Shown: positions 13,618-28,063 of the stretch, piece by piece | How positions within the stretch are numbered: position 1 is the stretch's first letter | How the letters are laid out: each line of letters opens with the position of its first letter | NCBI RefSeq assembly: GCF_018691265.1 | Contig: NW_024881296.1 | Span: 12,865,427-12,929,426 of the forward strand | DNA from: Tyto alba | Taxonomy: Eukaryota; Chordata; Aves; Strigiformes; Tytonidae | Reading direction: 5' to 3' | Length of the DNA: 64,000 nucleotides | Notes under the pieces: model-generated | The model's input: only the letters and a program-made list of their open reading frames with translations | What the model was told of the DNA's origin: nothing | Databases searched by the model: none | Position numbers and translations under genes: made by a program

Positions 13618-16600
13618 CAAGACAGCTTAAAAATACTAAAGCACAGTTAGCATTCAAATAATATTTACAGTTTTTTCCTCTCTATAGACAATGTTCTTGT
13701 ATGGCTTCACACTCTTGGTAAGTAGCAAGAACCGGCAGCTCGAAGACAAAACCTGGTGCTTTCAGATTCCTACACAATGTACGTTTTTAACAGCAAAGAT
13801 GAGGAGCACGGAACAAATGATCAGACAACTTTTTAATCTCCAAACACATTCACATTGAGTTTAGCTGTCTTACTGAAAGCAACCCTTATCAACTAAGGAG
13901 CGCAATAAAGGAGAAGCTAAGTGATAATTAAGGAATTGCTATATACAAGTGAGACTAGCTGATGTAAAGGTCCACTTTGGCTTCATGCCCTGAAATCTTA
14001 CGCTGTAATTGAAGTAAAAATAAGAAATAGATCTATGGAAAAGACAGTGGAAAGCAACGCTCTCTTGCAATTATTGTTTTTCTTTCTTATATATGAATTG
14101 AGACAGAACTCCCTGCTGACCTTTGAAATAGATGCCTAAAGAGTACAGCATTTTTGCCATGAATTTAGGAAACGTAATGTAAGACAAGAGACTTAGGAAG
14201 GCTTACACTAATAATTCACAGGAAATACTGCATTTCATTCAAGAGATTTTACAACCAACATAAATTCTTAAGGGTACATACTTCAGCTGGCTGATGGAGA
14301 GCTACCATCAGTACAAATCCCCACAGAATGAAGCAGTGATACACTTCAAAAGGTACAGACATTAGCAGAGCCCTATCTTGCAGTCCTTGCTCATGCAGAA
14401 ATCCCTACCAACATCTGGAGAATTTTACTGGTACAAATATTTTAGGACATAACAAAAGCCGGCAATATGCTGAACAAAGGCCACTTTCTTTCTTTGGACT
14501 CTGCTTACCAGGACACTTATACAACCAAGTCTTTATACACATTTGTGTTTTTGTCCCGCTTTGATTTTCAGATTTGAATTACATGCACAAATTCAGTGCA
14601 TTAAGTTGTTTATCCACAGTTGCACATAAAATATTTCAAGACATCCGTCCAGCTTCAGCACCACCCCTAGAGGAACCAATTGTGCTTATGGGTGTTGAGA
14701 CACATAAAAGACTCACAGCTATCATCTACAAGGAATATTCAATGATATGAATGGAATAGGTTGGTGATCCTTATCTAGCTGATCCCCGTGCTTCTAGTGA
14801 ATATATAGATTCAACAGGGGGCATATCCTGGCACAAGCCTATATATTTGTAATTTTACTTACAGAAGAAACAAATCTCCGCTATAACATTTTGCAGGGAA
14901 ATAAAAGAATAGCTGCTTTTAAATACTTAATTCTACATATATAATATGCAATTGATTAGCCGGGGCAACAGTTAGTTTGAAAAGGCTGGAGATCTTTCTG
15001 GGTTCTTGTTGTTTTACTTAATTTCCCAGTGTAGTAAGATCTTAAATTACAGATATGAGTATGTGACATAGCACTATTCCAAGCTCAACACTTTACATTT
15101 TCATTGATATGTTTCCAGTCATCAGATGGCCACTTACTGGGTACAAACTCCACCTTTTGCACTGGGGTGTATAAAAGCTGACCATAAAGCCTTTACCTGT
15201 GGAGTGAGATGGGCTTGACACCCTTTAGTTACTTTCCTGCAATACGAGTCTACCACTGAGATTTCCATTTTCTCTTCCATGCTGTGAAAAGCCTAGTCCT
15301 GGTGAGTTTATATCAACAACACTGCAATTCACCTATGAGTCTGATGAGAATTCCAGTTGATGAAACATCAAAAGGTTCTCCACATAAAGAAGTCTTCAGC
15401 CAATTCAACAGATGACATAATACAAGTGTCTTTCCTAATGCTGATGTCAGGAATATTTTGTCACCTGAAGTGCGGCAGAGACAGGCTTCAAAATCACACT
15501 GATCACCCCCCGCCCCCCCCCAAAACAGTGACACTTTAATTCCCGTTTCCCTCTGGTGTGCAACTGATAGGTCTGGGCAATTCATCTCTGATTTCCTGCA
15601 TTCCCAATCTGCTGTTACCAGCTGTTTGTACATGGAAAACCAACTCTTGTTTGCAACTAGTCGAGTAAAATCTGACTTAAAAAACTATCGGTAACAGTAA
15701 GGATGGTAATATGAAAGCGTTAAATGCCAGACTGTTGTTAATTTTGGTATTTCATGTTTGATGAACAAACTAGAATTCCCAAACTGAGGAAGCAGTAATT
15801 AGCATGCTGGCTACCTCAAATACACATCCATCCCTGTTAGCAGGTTGGTCTTGCTATCTCTTAAGAGGTAGCAATAGACTGCATTCTTCGTCCTCGTAAC
15901 ACGTAAAGCCATGTTGTGGAGACAAAACATGCAACTTGCGACAGATCTGCAATCCTCAAAGTTCTCTGGGTGAGAAGAGCTCCATTCACATCAAATGGCC
16001 ATTTATTTTTCTTAAATTCAGAAATGGGATGATGACTCACCAAGTGTTAGCAAACCTATCTGCAGGCAATAAGAGTGGTGAATGGAATGGAGGCTTGAGG
16101 GATGTCTTGAAAATGCCACAATGAACAATATGGAACCATTTCTTTTTGGCATATATGGCTATATTTTCTAATACAAAGTGAGGTGGTAATGCCATATCCT
16201 CTCAAAAGCTCTATCAAGGAATAAAAGTATGAAATAATATTTATAAATCTCTTGTGTTGCACCTCTACCTTCTCATAAAGCATGAATGCTCTGCTTTTAC
16301 CTATATGTTTAACAATCTGTGATGTTGCAGTAGTATTCACCACATTTTTTACCTTATATAAGTAAAAATAACGTCGCGGAGGAATTATGAAGTGAACTTT
16401 AATGTCCAAATTGAGGATTTGGTTTCAGTTTGAAACAACCTGTTCCTGGGACTTGTTTATCCAGTCATTATATTTACAAAAAACACCTCAAACCTCTTAA
16501 TCTTTCTGGACCTTTATAATTCCTCCTAATATTTACTAAAATACTTTTTTGATCAGTAGAGACAGTAGGCTGAAGGAATTCTACATTTGGATGTCACGAT

Positions 16601-19600
16601 GATTTTGCCTGGGCAGTAAAGATCAGACTGTGCTCACATACATCTTTTAATATGATTTCCCAATCTTTAAAAGAGGACTACGGAAAAGGGAAATAAAATT
16701 CATACAAGAAAGAAAAGTAGGAAAAAAGATGAAGTATTTATGTATGCCACACAGCTCTTATTTAAGATGCATTTCTGATAATTTTCTGATGCACCTGTGT
16801 ATACAAAATCCATCATCATACACTCCTTTTCCCTGCTTTTCCTGAAACAATTGAAAAAAAAAAAAAAAGAATTATGGCTGCCTTGTCTGAGAAAGCTGCT
16901 GAACATTAAAAGAAAATGTATGTGTCACTGAAAATGGAGTTTTATAATAGAACACATTCGTATATAAAATACATTAAAGTAAGAGGAAGCAAAACTCGCT
17001 AAAAGCAAATTTCATAATTTCATACTGTAGCGCATCTGTATAAAACAGAAGCCAGAACAACTTTACAGGCTTTGTAACCTTCCCATTTGTGGTTCTCAAC
17101 ATGCTGATTTACTGGTGATATATGTGCACAAACAGAAACTGCCACATCATTATCAGACAGGCAAGCGAACGCATTATCTTCTTGCTTCTCTCCTATCCCT
17201 AGCAAATGCCTCATCATAACAACCTCATCAGCTACCGCTGATAATCTGCCCTATTTCTTGCCTTCATCTCAAACAGAACCTCAAAAATAACTGTAAGGAA
17301 ATAACCATGGCCAGCCTGGCTGTGAGCTGAAGGCAGGCAGGGAAACCGGCAAAAGCTGTGTGTGCAAATGGCTGACCTTCAAAACAGCAGTTTGCAAAAC
17401 ATATGTGCTGCCACAAAATAATGTTAAGTAACCTTCCCGGCGCTGCCGCTCTTAGATTCACACCGGGGCTCCTCAGTAGTGCCCTGAAGCACTGGAGAGA
17501 CATTCCCACATCCTCATGAAGGTTCCTGGTTTAATTTAATTCAGCGGAATACTATCACTAGCTTCAAAATAGATCAGCCTACCCCATGGAGGCAGTGAGA
17601 AAGCAAAGCCAAACCAAGGCAGACACCCTGGCACGTCCCCCTGCAGATGACCCCACCGGCTGCCTGGGACAGAAGCAGAGGCCCCTCCTGCAGAAACCCT
17701 CCAAGGCAGAAGCACCTTCAGGGTGGATGAGCTAGACCATAGGGAATGAAGTCCATGAGGTCATCAAATCTGCTACTTCCATGAAGCAAGTGAGTCTTCC
17801 TTCAACCTAGACCCGTCCGTTGCTTTGTGGGGAAAAGGTTTCATTTTAGAAATAAGGTTTAGCCTATGCCCATGAGGCATTGTGGGGCTCACGGTAACCA
17901 CCCTGGCACTGAGGGATTCTTTTCCTAACCTATACCTGGAAAGAAGACTTGCGCAGCATCCTGCTCCCCCTCAGACTGCAGAGAAACCTCTGCAGCATTA
18001 CCAAGACCAAAGAGGCTTAGGGCAACCACCATGGCTTCAGCCACAGTCTTATTCCCTTCGCCTTCCACGGTCTAACGACTGCAGCTCAGAGCATAATGTA
18101 TACACAATAAAGACTGACCTCTTTCACACTACTTAGCCCTCTCTAGTGGTGCTCAGGCCTTGAGGCTCCCCAGCTCACAGCAGGAACTCCAGTCCAGTGT
18201 GTCAGGACAGACACACTCCAGCTGCTAAGGCAGCCACTCCAATGGACTGGCAGTCTCATTCATAAACTCCTGCTAGCATTATAAAAATTAAGAACTCGGC
18301 TGATTTGGCATGAATCTGATATACTTCTTCCATACCAAAGCCCATCTGCAAATATACATATATTTTAAATGTTCCTTTTTCCATTACTTAATCCATCCAT
18401 AATTTGTGCTTATAGTTTGTGTAGCACAGAAAGATCTGGTGTTAGTTTAAGAGCTTAAAATCCATACCAGTTTCTCGTAACTGAAACCAACACACTGCTG
18501 TACTCAAGCAAGATCTACACAAAACACAACTGACTACACATCAATAGGACAGCACATGATTAGGCAACAGTGGGGAATCCTAATGATCCCCTGTGAGAAT
18601 TGCGGTAGTGCAAGCCTCTCATTTTCTGCTCCATGATGTGTAGACGAAAAGTACACTGGAAAGAATACAAAATGAATGGCAGTATTTCTGTGCACATCCT
18701 AACTTCATTTTCATGGGAATGTGGAAATCTAATGAAAGAGCAAGGCCATGATTATCAGATGGAAGACAACAAAAACACTGATTTTAATGTCTACTTAAGA
18801 GCACAATGACCTGTCCACTTCTTTATCCCTGATATTTTCAAAAGACTGGTATTTTCACAGTGGCTGTTAGACACACACTCACCCCCCAAGAATTTGGGGC
18901 TTCACCAACATCCACAGGTAGGACGCAGATACACCGTGCCACAGCTCTAGGCACGCTTCACCTGACTCTACACGGAGGCTTTCTCTGCAGCAGTGCTGCT
19001 CCTCTCACAGGGCACTACGCTCAAATTAATACAGCCCTCCCAGGACCAGACATTGTGCCACAGCATGCTGCAAGCATGCTGACCAATTTTTATTTGTGTT
19101 TATTCCATTCCTCATCACCTGAGTAGCAGTGTTCAAACCATGCATAGGGTTTTTTTTTACTCTTCTGAAGAAGAAAATTATTTTATAATGAGCCATAAAC
19201 CATGCTTACACACTCTGTTCAGTTCAGCCCGGGACATACTAACATCTCAAGAGAGATCTGAATGTTACTGGAGGCTGCCAAATTAACAGAAATACATTGA
19301 CAAAGAGAGTTTGTTCAGGGAATGTTAGTGGAGCAATAATGGTGCTAAGTAATAGCAAAGCATCATTTTTCTTGCAGCAAAATTTCATTTTTGTCTGTTC
19401 ATGAAAATAAATTCAATTTCTGGCACCTGATTTTTGTCCTTGCTTGATTTGTTTGGCATATTTTAAAGGGATTCTGTGGCTTTCTCTTTCATGTTCTTCT
19501 CTGGCAGTTTCTAAGAATCAGTACTTTACAATCCGTGACACTTACAAACTCCCCAACAGAGCTGATCAGATTGCTTTGCAATTTTAGGAAATTTAGTGAT

Positions 19601-22410
19601 GCACACACCACAGTACAAATCCAGCCATTATACAGGGAAATTAGGAAAGTCCTTTGTCAAGCACATGCTGTTTTAGCGAATACCCACTACCTGGTTGTGA
19701 ACTATCTTTCAGTAATCGGATTTTTTGACTGCTGCAGGTGTTTGTGTCACACACTAAAGTAAAGAGAGCTGTGCCTCCCTTGTTCCCTGGGCAGCCGATT
19801 TTGTGGGAAACATGCCAATATGATCAATGGGATTTTCCATACTAGAGTTCACGTAGTCCAATACCTGTTACCTGTACAGTATTTTCAAATATTACTTATT
19901 TTGCTGGTCTGGGTACAACTTTGGTTTCCTTTCTTGGCAACAGATATGAATTGAATAGGACTATCTCAACTTAGTGAGTGAGAGCTCTCTAAATCATAGC
20001 TCATTTTTTTTTGTTAACTTCATCTCCTCCTAAAGCTTTGCTATCTCACTGCTCAATTGCTATGCAATTAGTAAGCTCCCTTCACTCCTTAGTTTTTTCT
20101 ATCAATACAATTCAGCAGAAATTAGTAGGTTTTGAAGACTCTTTGAAGGAATTAAATGGTTGATTTAGCCTGAAACTTATTCAGTGCCATACCTGGTGAT
20201 GATCCACACCAAAGGAGTTACAGTAAGGCACTTTCTACACTGCTCTAAGCTGCAGTCAGTGAGGGACTGAGAGGGAAAAGACTGGGACATTTCTATCTTC
20301 CTTGCATGCATGAACATCTAGAGTTGTTGCAAGCATGAGACCCACAGGTCTGACTTAAAGCCATCTTTCCTTTCATTGCTCTGATTCTGTGGTGGAAAAG
20401 CTCAGGTAATCAGAAGGATCTGACAGCGTATCTATCTTTCTAGCGTTTGCACTCACCAACATAGTACTTGAGCAGTTAATGATAATGAGCAGTGTACCCA
20501 AAACAATATGCTTTGGCAAACATCTCTCAGGACACTTCTGTTGCAAGCTTTACACATATGAAGTGAATATTTCACTTTTCCTTTGAGGAAGTAATGAAGG
20601 CTTTGGATCACAGACAATAAAACTACTCATATATCGATATATTTATAAGCTGAAATACAAAGGCTGCTATCCCATATTTTGGGTGACCTTCTCAACCCTA
20701 AAGTGCCCATGTCTATGTGATGTTGTTTGCTTCCTGTCCCAAGTCATTGTCCCTGTAAATTCAATTAGCAAAAATAATTGCTTCACCACAAACTGACTAA
20801 AAATGCCAAGACCCATTTAGAGACAACAGCAATCATTAAACAAAACCCATTTGCATGAGAGCTGAAGGCATTTCCAATACTCATATGAGATTTAAAAACA
20901 GAAGACACTTCAGAGTGCTTAAACTGCAGACAAAACCCTGTTTAATTTCAAAGGTGGCAGGGTTACTAATGCATCTGCTACTTCAAAGACGACAAAATAA
21001 ATTGCTTTTTTAAAACAGGGGCAGTTCCATCCAACACGATGGGAAATATATAAGATCTACCAAATGTGAAATTCAGTGTGCACAGGTTATTCAAAAGTTG
21101 CCCTAATTTTCATAAGTGAGCATAGCAGAAGGCATAGTTTCTCATCACAGTTAGGCTCAGCTTTGGAAATTGCTGTTCAGTCATGAACCTCAAATAGTCA
21201 GCCCACAAGGCCACCTCTCCCTGTTTAATTCTATATTGCTGGAAAAATAAAGTGTTGTTTATATAGCTGGAAGGCTTTGCTTTATTATAAAACACAACAG
21301 GAGAGTAATTTATTTAATGTCATTATTTAGCATGTGCATGACCACAGATAAATAGCAATCCACTTAAGAATTTAAGGCCTCCCCTGAAATATTTTTACAA
21401 ACGTCTCATAACCAACGAACTTTTGACTCAAGACTGGGCTTTCTTTTCAATAATTATTTTTCCTAAATCTATTAGCAAGCTTTGATTACCTTTACACTAA
21501 ATGCAATTAAAAGCCCAATACCATGCACAGAGGAAGGGCAAATGACTGGTTATAGGGAACCCCATTTTCAGGCTGAGCTGGCAAGATCTGTTCCTCCACG
21601 CTGAGTTTTACTGGCTCCATGCAGCAATTTAATGAAGTCCCAAAATAAAAACTTCAAAATCATATTTGGTTTATGTTTGAAAAAGTTTCCCTTGCATTTA
21701 GAAGCTCACATAAACACAGCACTTCATGGTTAACATAGACTGAATCCCTAGGCATCTAAGGTGTGCTGTGCTGAGTGCTTTGCAATGATGTCCTGATGAG
21801 AAAATGGTCACCTGGAGAGATTCAAGCCCATCCATTTCTATGTAACTACATTTTAGCCTAATAGCAAAATGAGAAATGGAAAAGGTGAGCATACAAGATG
21901 CTTTCAGAAGAGTAGCATAAGAAAATATATCATGAAAACATTCAAGATTACCAACAAAAACCTGAAGTCTGGGTTTTTTAAAAAAAATTAAACGAGAAAA
22001 ATCACTAGCAGGAGAGAAGAAACTGGAGGCTAACTGCACAGTTCTCTGCAAATAGAGGATGTGTAAATAAATTCAGGAGCAGGAGTAGGTACACACTGTG
22101 TGACAAGGGGACTAGTTTCCTGCCAAGTCTGAATTTTCATCAGGGCATGCATATCTCCATCTGATTCGGACAGCCAAAACAAAAGCTCAAGCTCCACAAC
22201 TGCCTTGAAATTGGGACGAACTGCTGCCAAGACATTGAGCAATAGGGCAAACCTTGTAAAAGAATGATTCTTAGTGCATTATGTTCAATATACGATGGCT
22301 ATTAATCCAGTTATTGAATGTGTTTTACAGGGAATTGAAGTATTCCTGAAAAAAGTCTGACAATATTTTGGAGCAAATGGAACTTTTACAGCCTTTTTCT
22401 ACTACTTTGG
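13618..22410. other. Non-coding stretch, no supported gene
   Basis: Unique, mainly AT-rich sequence. It contains a C-rich homopolymer interrupted by one G (15505-15521), an A-run near 16855-16868 and a moderately GC-rich part at 17400-18200 without a recognisable exon. One 30-base segment at 13688-13717 is flanked by good splice-like signals on + but is uninformative as protein. No RNA gene or transposon could be recognised. Confidence 0.65.
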
Positions 22411-22430
22411 CATGTGTGTGTGTGTGTGTA
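22411..22430 (+). repeat. (TG)n microsatellite
   Basis: About nine TG dinucleotides without interruption. Short simple-sequence tract; no other function seen. Confidence 0.9.
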
Positions 22431-24954
22431 AGGTATAATACTTGAATCTGTGTCTCCAGATTTTGTTAAACAAAAGAAATGTCAAAGTAGCAATATCATC
22501 TTTTTCCTATTAATAAAACAAGCGGGTGCTATCAACTTTCAGGAGAGGGAAGGCCTCATCATGTTCCTCTTTCCTCTCCAAACTCACTGAACAGTAAATA
22601 TTTCAAAGGGTTCAAGCTTGCTCATTCACTCTCTTTTCCCAGCTTTGCATAGTTGCTTTGAAGCAGCTGTCCTCAAAGGATCAGATACTGAGATTTCTAA
22701 TCCTGTTTAAACTTCTCAGCAAGACTTCTGAGTTCTGTTAAAGATTAGGCAACAATTTTTTCTGTGTTGAGGACTTCTAGGCATCTGAACAAGGAACGAG
22801 ACTCCAAATATACTAAATGAAGGTGACATTGCTGTTGGCCATGAAAGCCCTTAGAGGAGATAATTTCCATTAACAAGAAAATTACAAAAAAATATACATG
22901 ATTTAAACCAGCCCTGATTATTCTATCTGAATCAAAAAGCATATGTACGTAACAAACTTCTACAGCAGAGCAAATAGGAAACAACTGGGATTTTAGGAAC
23001 TGTTCTACATATGAAAAATGTTCCAAAAAAGGGTCAAAGTATATTGTGTGATGGAAAGCCAAATATCCTGCACATTCCTTCCCTAAAGTGCTGTTATGTT
23101 TAACAAAGGTTGCAAACAGACTAATCTCAGGTAGCAAGTATGGGGGGTGAATACTACCATAGCAGTCCTGCAGGCGAGTATTTGCTGTATATTATGTATC
23201 ATGCCAGGCAATTTAAAGCATGTGTGTACAGGGGCGTGTGTGGGGGTGTGTGTGTGTGCACATGCATAGGCACAGGTGCAATTCTGAGAGCAAGACCGCA
23301 GTGTTATGAAACACCACATCTCACGGGTTCAGTGTTTCAGGTTTCAGCTGGGCTGACAGTGCTTGCTAGTGAAATCATTCTTTATCCATTTCTGTGAAAT
23401 ATTTGGTGACACATAAGATGGAGATTTTTTTTTTTTTTTCTGAAATTAAGTAGAATGAATCATAGGTAGCTGTTTGGATTACTAATATCATCCATATATG
23501 GTCAATTTCTTGTCTAAACACCCCCCCGCCCCCTACTTAGTTAAGGGATTTTACAGGGGAACTGACAACTCGGACTGTGGGTTCATACCCACACAAAGGC
23601 TCTTGCCCAGAAGGGATCAGGATGGGCCTGTAAAACTCAAGGTCAGTGTCAAGGTAAAAAGACATGCTGCTGACCTTTGGCTGTTCCTTTGCGATGTGCT
23701 GCCATATGTAACTCACAGGTGGAGTATATGCTGGTAGCGGGAGGGTGTCCCTATCCCAGCAGTAGATACAGAGGGCACGCTGTGAGCCGCCTTCACTTCA
23801 TGCACTGAGAAAAGGGGAACAGCAGGGTCCCTTCTCCCAGCAAGAGAATTCAGAGGTGAGATCAAACTCTTCAACAGGGGAACTGTAACAGGAGAAAAGG
23901 TTGCAAATGTACACGCTAATGGCACATTTCAAAGGTGAAGAGATGCAAGCGAGTATCCCACCTTTCTCTTTTGAATGCTTGTACATAGAGTCATTCTGTG
24001 TACAGCTCGAGGGGCCATGGTGTTTCACAAATCCATGACGTGAACAAAAACCGAAGCATGGCCCCTGCCAAGTGCAGCACTGCTCCTAAAACACCGAGTG
24101 ACACACACAGCTAAACTGTGGCTGGTGCTCCAGGCAGCTGCCCTGCTAACTACTTTGACATTGTGCAATGAAGAAACCTCTAGTCTTGCTTGCTGGCCTT
24201 CAGGGAAGTAGGGAATCCCAATCTGTGATATGAGAATGTTCCTTTACATCGTGAGAAATTCAGTGTGATTGATTTTTTTTTTGAGGAGAATAGGGGCCTG
24301 CTTGACATTTCTGTTGTAGACACACAAAGGTCAGTGGTCCTCTGAAGGGTTGCGTTCTGCCAACGCGGTAACACTCACCAGAAGTTCTGGTGCTGACAAG
24401 TTTCTCTTAAAGACTCATTTTCCCTGGTTTTGAAGCTGAGCTGACAAGAGCACGACTTCCTGCGTCCCAAGGAACCTGTGCCAGAGAGCAGCCCTGGAAC
24501 CAAGGGTGTTCTTCATTAGGCTTATTTTTCTTTCCAGCTGCTTCTGTGACTGCCAGAGAGAGGAAATGTGTAATCCTTTGTATGCACACCTATCAAGCAG
24601 CTGAGAATACCCCTTTTCATTTTTTTTTTTTTTAGCTCTGGCTCTAAGCGCCATGCAGGATATTTAATTGTGATGTTTTCTTCTTCCAGGCAGGGAAGAC
24701 AACTGGGTAGGCCCATCAGAGACCAAAATTTCTCTATCACAGCCCTTGAAGCCAGGGAAGATCATAACCACACACTTTCTGGACCAAAGTCAGAAGATAC
24801 AGTATAAGGTTAAAGAACAAAATGGGGAAACCCAGGACCAAAGTTATAAAGTAAAAGAATAAAATACCATAAGTCCTCAAAAGCATTAAAAGAGAACCTA
24901 AAGCAAATTAAAATTAAAATTTTAAAGAGTTATGATGCATTTAACCAGTGGGGG
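22431..24954. other. Non-coding stretch with simple repeats
   Basis: Holds a second, interrupted TG/G-rich tract (23219-23262), a T17 tract near 23427-23443 and a C-run interrupted by one G (23521-23533). A stem-loop with a 6-bp stem at 23576-23593 looks superficially like a tRNA T-arm but has no tRNA around it. A - strand frame at 22745-23137 (130 codons) is unrecognised. No gene is supported. Confidence 0.65.
23219..23262 (+). repeat. Interrupted (TG)n / G-rich tract
   Basis: Alternating TG repeats broken by short G runs (GGGG and GGGGG) and ending in GCACATGCA. An old, decayed dinucleotide repeat. Confidence 0.8.
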
Positions 24955-25007
24955 AAAAAAAAAAAAAACAAACAAACAAACAAAAAAAAAAAAAAAAAAA
25001 AAAAAAA
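24955..25007 (+). repeat. A-rich tract with (CAAA)n core
   Basis: A run of 14 A is followed by four CAAA units and a run of 26 A. No SINE or processed-pseudogene body can be recognised immediately upstream, so I do not call it a retroposon tail; the complement would be a pure T/GTTT tract. Confidence 0.9.
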
Positions 25008-28000
25008 CAGAAAGTGTATCACAGAAAATAAAGGGAAGGAATGAGCTCCAATGTTCTTACTGTAATGTGAACCACACAGTGTGGAGAGTCCAGGTTGTGT
25101 GCTACAGGTACTGCGGAGGTAAACAAAAATTATCTGAACAGCAATCCTTGAATGTATATGCCCAAGGTGCGAACACAAGAACATACATTAATCAGCTGGA
25201 TCAGTGATTCAATCACTGGAAGGAAAACCAGGACTTCTGACCACTTTGGTATGGTAATGTTGTCTTATTTTTTACTTCTTATTGCCTGTTTGCAAGCTAC
25301 AGACCATGGAACTGCCAAAAAATGTTTCACAGATGATACAGAATTTACAGTCTGGCTATAAGATACGAGGAGATCAAAGCTAGAGTTACAGATCAAAGAC
25401 GCAAGAAAACCTCTAACCGGGGCTTTTTTCATGAGAAAGTCATACACACAGAATTAGCATGAGTAATTAATAGTCCAGTCTAGGAGTAGTTAAACCAATT
25501 CTAGACATACAACCCAGAGAGCTGTCCAACCTCCCTTTAGAATCACTAGAGATAAATAGCCTTTCCTAGATCACGAGTCATCTCATCTTAGAGTTGCTGT
25601 CTGGTTTAGATTTGATGATTTTCAGCCCAGCTTACTTTTGAACTTCTGAGTGCAAAGAGAGTCCAAAGAACCTGCTTCGAAATACATATCTATCTTTTAG
25701 ACATCTAAAATGACACAGGATAGATTCCACCCCTAAGGCAAGGCCCATTATGGTGAGCAGGAAAAGTTCATTCTAAATGTTGAACTCTGCCATCAACACA
25801 TTTGACAGCTTTTGCTGTTTGTCCAAATTTGGTTCCTAACAGCAGTGGTGCCTCATGAAAGCTCATATCATCCTTTGGTAGACTTTAATGAAATTTCTTT
25901 TAATCTAGAGAAGCTCAATTCTGGAAACAAGCTCTGTAACAGTTATGCAACAGTGCCTCTGACTTTACCCCTTTAAAAATAAGGCCTGTGAGAGTCATAA
26001 ACACATCATGCTCTCAGTCTTTTTTTCTCTAATAGGGTTTGAGCATTGTGGCACAGCTTAGCCCTGTACAGGCAGATCCACACCTTATGACAAACCCATT
26101 GTACACATCCAATGATTTGAGGTGATAGAATTTATGATCTACATTGTGGGTAAACATTTTTCCGCTCCAATTTCTTGTTACTTAATATTTTTTAGCAGAC
26201 AAGAGCATCCCAGTATGTCCTCATATTGGAAATTTATCTTTTTTTACAACTGCATTTGTACACTTATCATCGTAGATAATGGCCAGAAAGATCTGACCAA
26301 AACATCTGAAATGTTTTCTCCTGTGAAAGAAACATCTGACTACATATCTAAACAACATATTTGGACCCTAAGGTTTATTCAATTAATGGTTCTAAAGTAA
26401 GTGAATAGTTTTGAAGTAGTATGTCTGTAGAATGCCTACAGATGTAATCTGCAATGTCAATAGTAAGGAAGCTCAACTTCAGAATGTGCAAATAAGTCCT
26501 ATCCAAATTTTATACCAAATTCTTCACCCTGTCCTTCCTGCAAAAGTCACATTTAGTGCAGGGGACTGCATAGTTGCTACATATGTGTTATTCCAGCATC
26601 CTCAAAATCTTTCTCTAATCCTATAATTTAAGAGCTCTTTGGGCGGACAAATGCAGTTAACTTCCAACTGACATAAGAGTAGATCACCTGTCAGTTCAGT
26701 GTAAATATGTGACTGTAGTTCTGCAGTCTCAGACCATGTACCATAGTTAAGACGAAGTTTGAGAAAGGAAGAACTGGAGAAAGATATGCCATGAAATGCT
26801 GCTCAGAGAGCACTGATCGCATACTTCAGCCTGTATGTAAGAAAGATTTACTGTCCCTGGAAGAAGACTAGACTTTTTGACCAGATGGTGTTCAAGACTC
26901 TGCCTATGTCTTTGGAAGAGCCCAAGGAGGAGCTCAGTTCTGAAATTACTAATTCCTGATCTATGCAGTCTGCTCCCTTTCTCCAGTTGACGGTAAGAGA
27001 AGAGAAGATTGATTTGGAGGAAATCCAACTGACCCATTTTAAAAATCAATAACATATATGCCAAAATACCACGATAGTATGAGAAACAAACCTGAGATAT
27101 AAGTGAAAGAACAAGCGTTATTACAAATAGCACAACATACTGGAAACAAAAGATTTCTTCCAAACTCTAAGTTGCCAGAGAAGAGCACAGGAATCCAAAT
27201 TCAGAGAGATTAGACAAGTATTTCAAATAAATATGAACATCTCAAGTGAGCTTGGGTAAATACACTGCCAGGTACCTGAAGACAGTTTGGCACTTGATCC
27301 ATTATAAGCCCTTCTTTTCCAGTACTAAAGGTCAGGACTTAGAAACCGTTATCTAACTTTGCATGCTATTGCATTATTGTGGGAGGTGCAAGGAGAGATG
27401 AGGAACAAGGGAGGGACCAGCAGCGGAATCCCACACCCATACTCTATTCTGAAAAAATACGGTAAGAAAAGACCCTGTACAACTTTGCTTGCCAGGTAAC
27501 ATAGCAGCTGGCTTTATTTGTCTGAATAAATAGTTCCGCTACTGTTGCATCTGATATAGAATTTGAAGAGGCTAAAGATTTTCCTGTACTATGTTTTTAT
27601 TCTGCTGAATGTTTTGATAACCAAAAAGAGGAACTACTTCAAATAATTTATTCACTGTCCACTCGGTTTTCTAGACAAGGAAGGTCTAAAAGTGTATCTG
27701 GCTGCCTGTTTCTGTGCAGGAACACTCAAGTACTTGTCATCTGGCATCATCAAGACAAATAATGGTGAGTCCCTTCCACTTTTCATTCCTTCAGAGGATT
27801 AAGTTCAGAGACTAACCATAACATCTTTCAACTGCAGGCTCACATATTCATGAATAGCAACAAAAAAAAAAAAAAAAAAATCAGTACTTAGCATGTAATT
27901 TTATGCTGCATTTTCAAGAGCAGCATGCTAGCAACTACAATAGTACAGAGACAGGAGTCATTCTGTAAACTGATTCTCAAATACTGCATGCATAGTTTAG

Positions 28001-28040
28001 GGGTTTTTTAAGAGTTCTGTTATTTAGATTTGGAAAAACA

Positions 28041-28063
28041 AGGTCAGAGAGGGGTGAAGGTCA
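28041..28063 (+). promoter_or_regulatory. Possible nuclear-receptor element (DR5 plus DR0)
   Basis: AGGTCA (28041-28046), five bases, GGGTGA (28052-28057) and directly AGGTCA (28058-28063). The first two half-sites form a direct repeat spaced by five, the layout used by retinoic-acid receptor dimers; the last two form a DR0. Both GGGTGA and AGGTCA fit the general RGKTSA half-site. Binding is inferred from motif only; short motifs of this kind also occur by chance. Confidence 0.3.

Noticed and set aside
23576..23593. tRNA T-arm-like stem-loop TGTGGGTTCATACCCACA
   Set aside because: The loop is six bases, and no acceptor stem, D-arm or anticodon arm fits around it.
27861..27879. Poly(A) run as a possible retroposon tail, as at 4468, 24982 and 31601
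   Set aside because: No SINE or processed-gene body is recognisable upstream of any of these runs.
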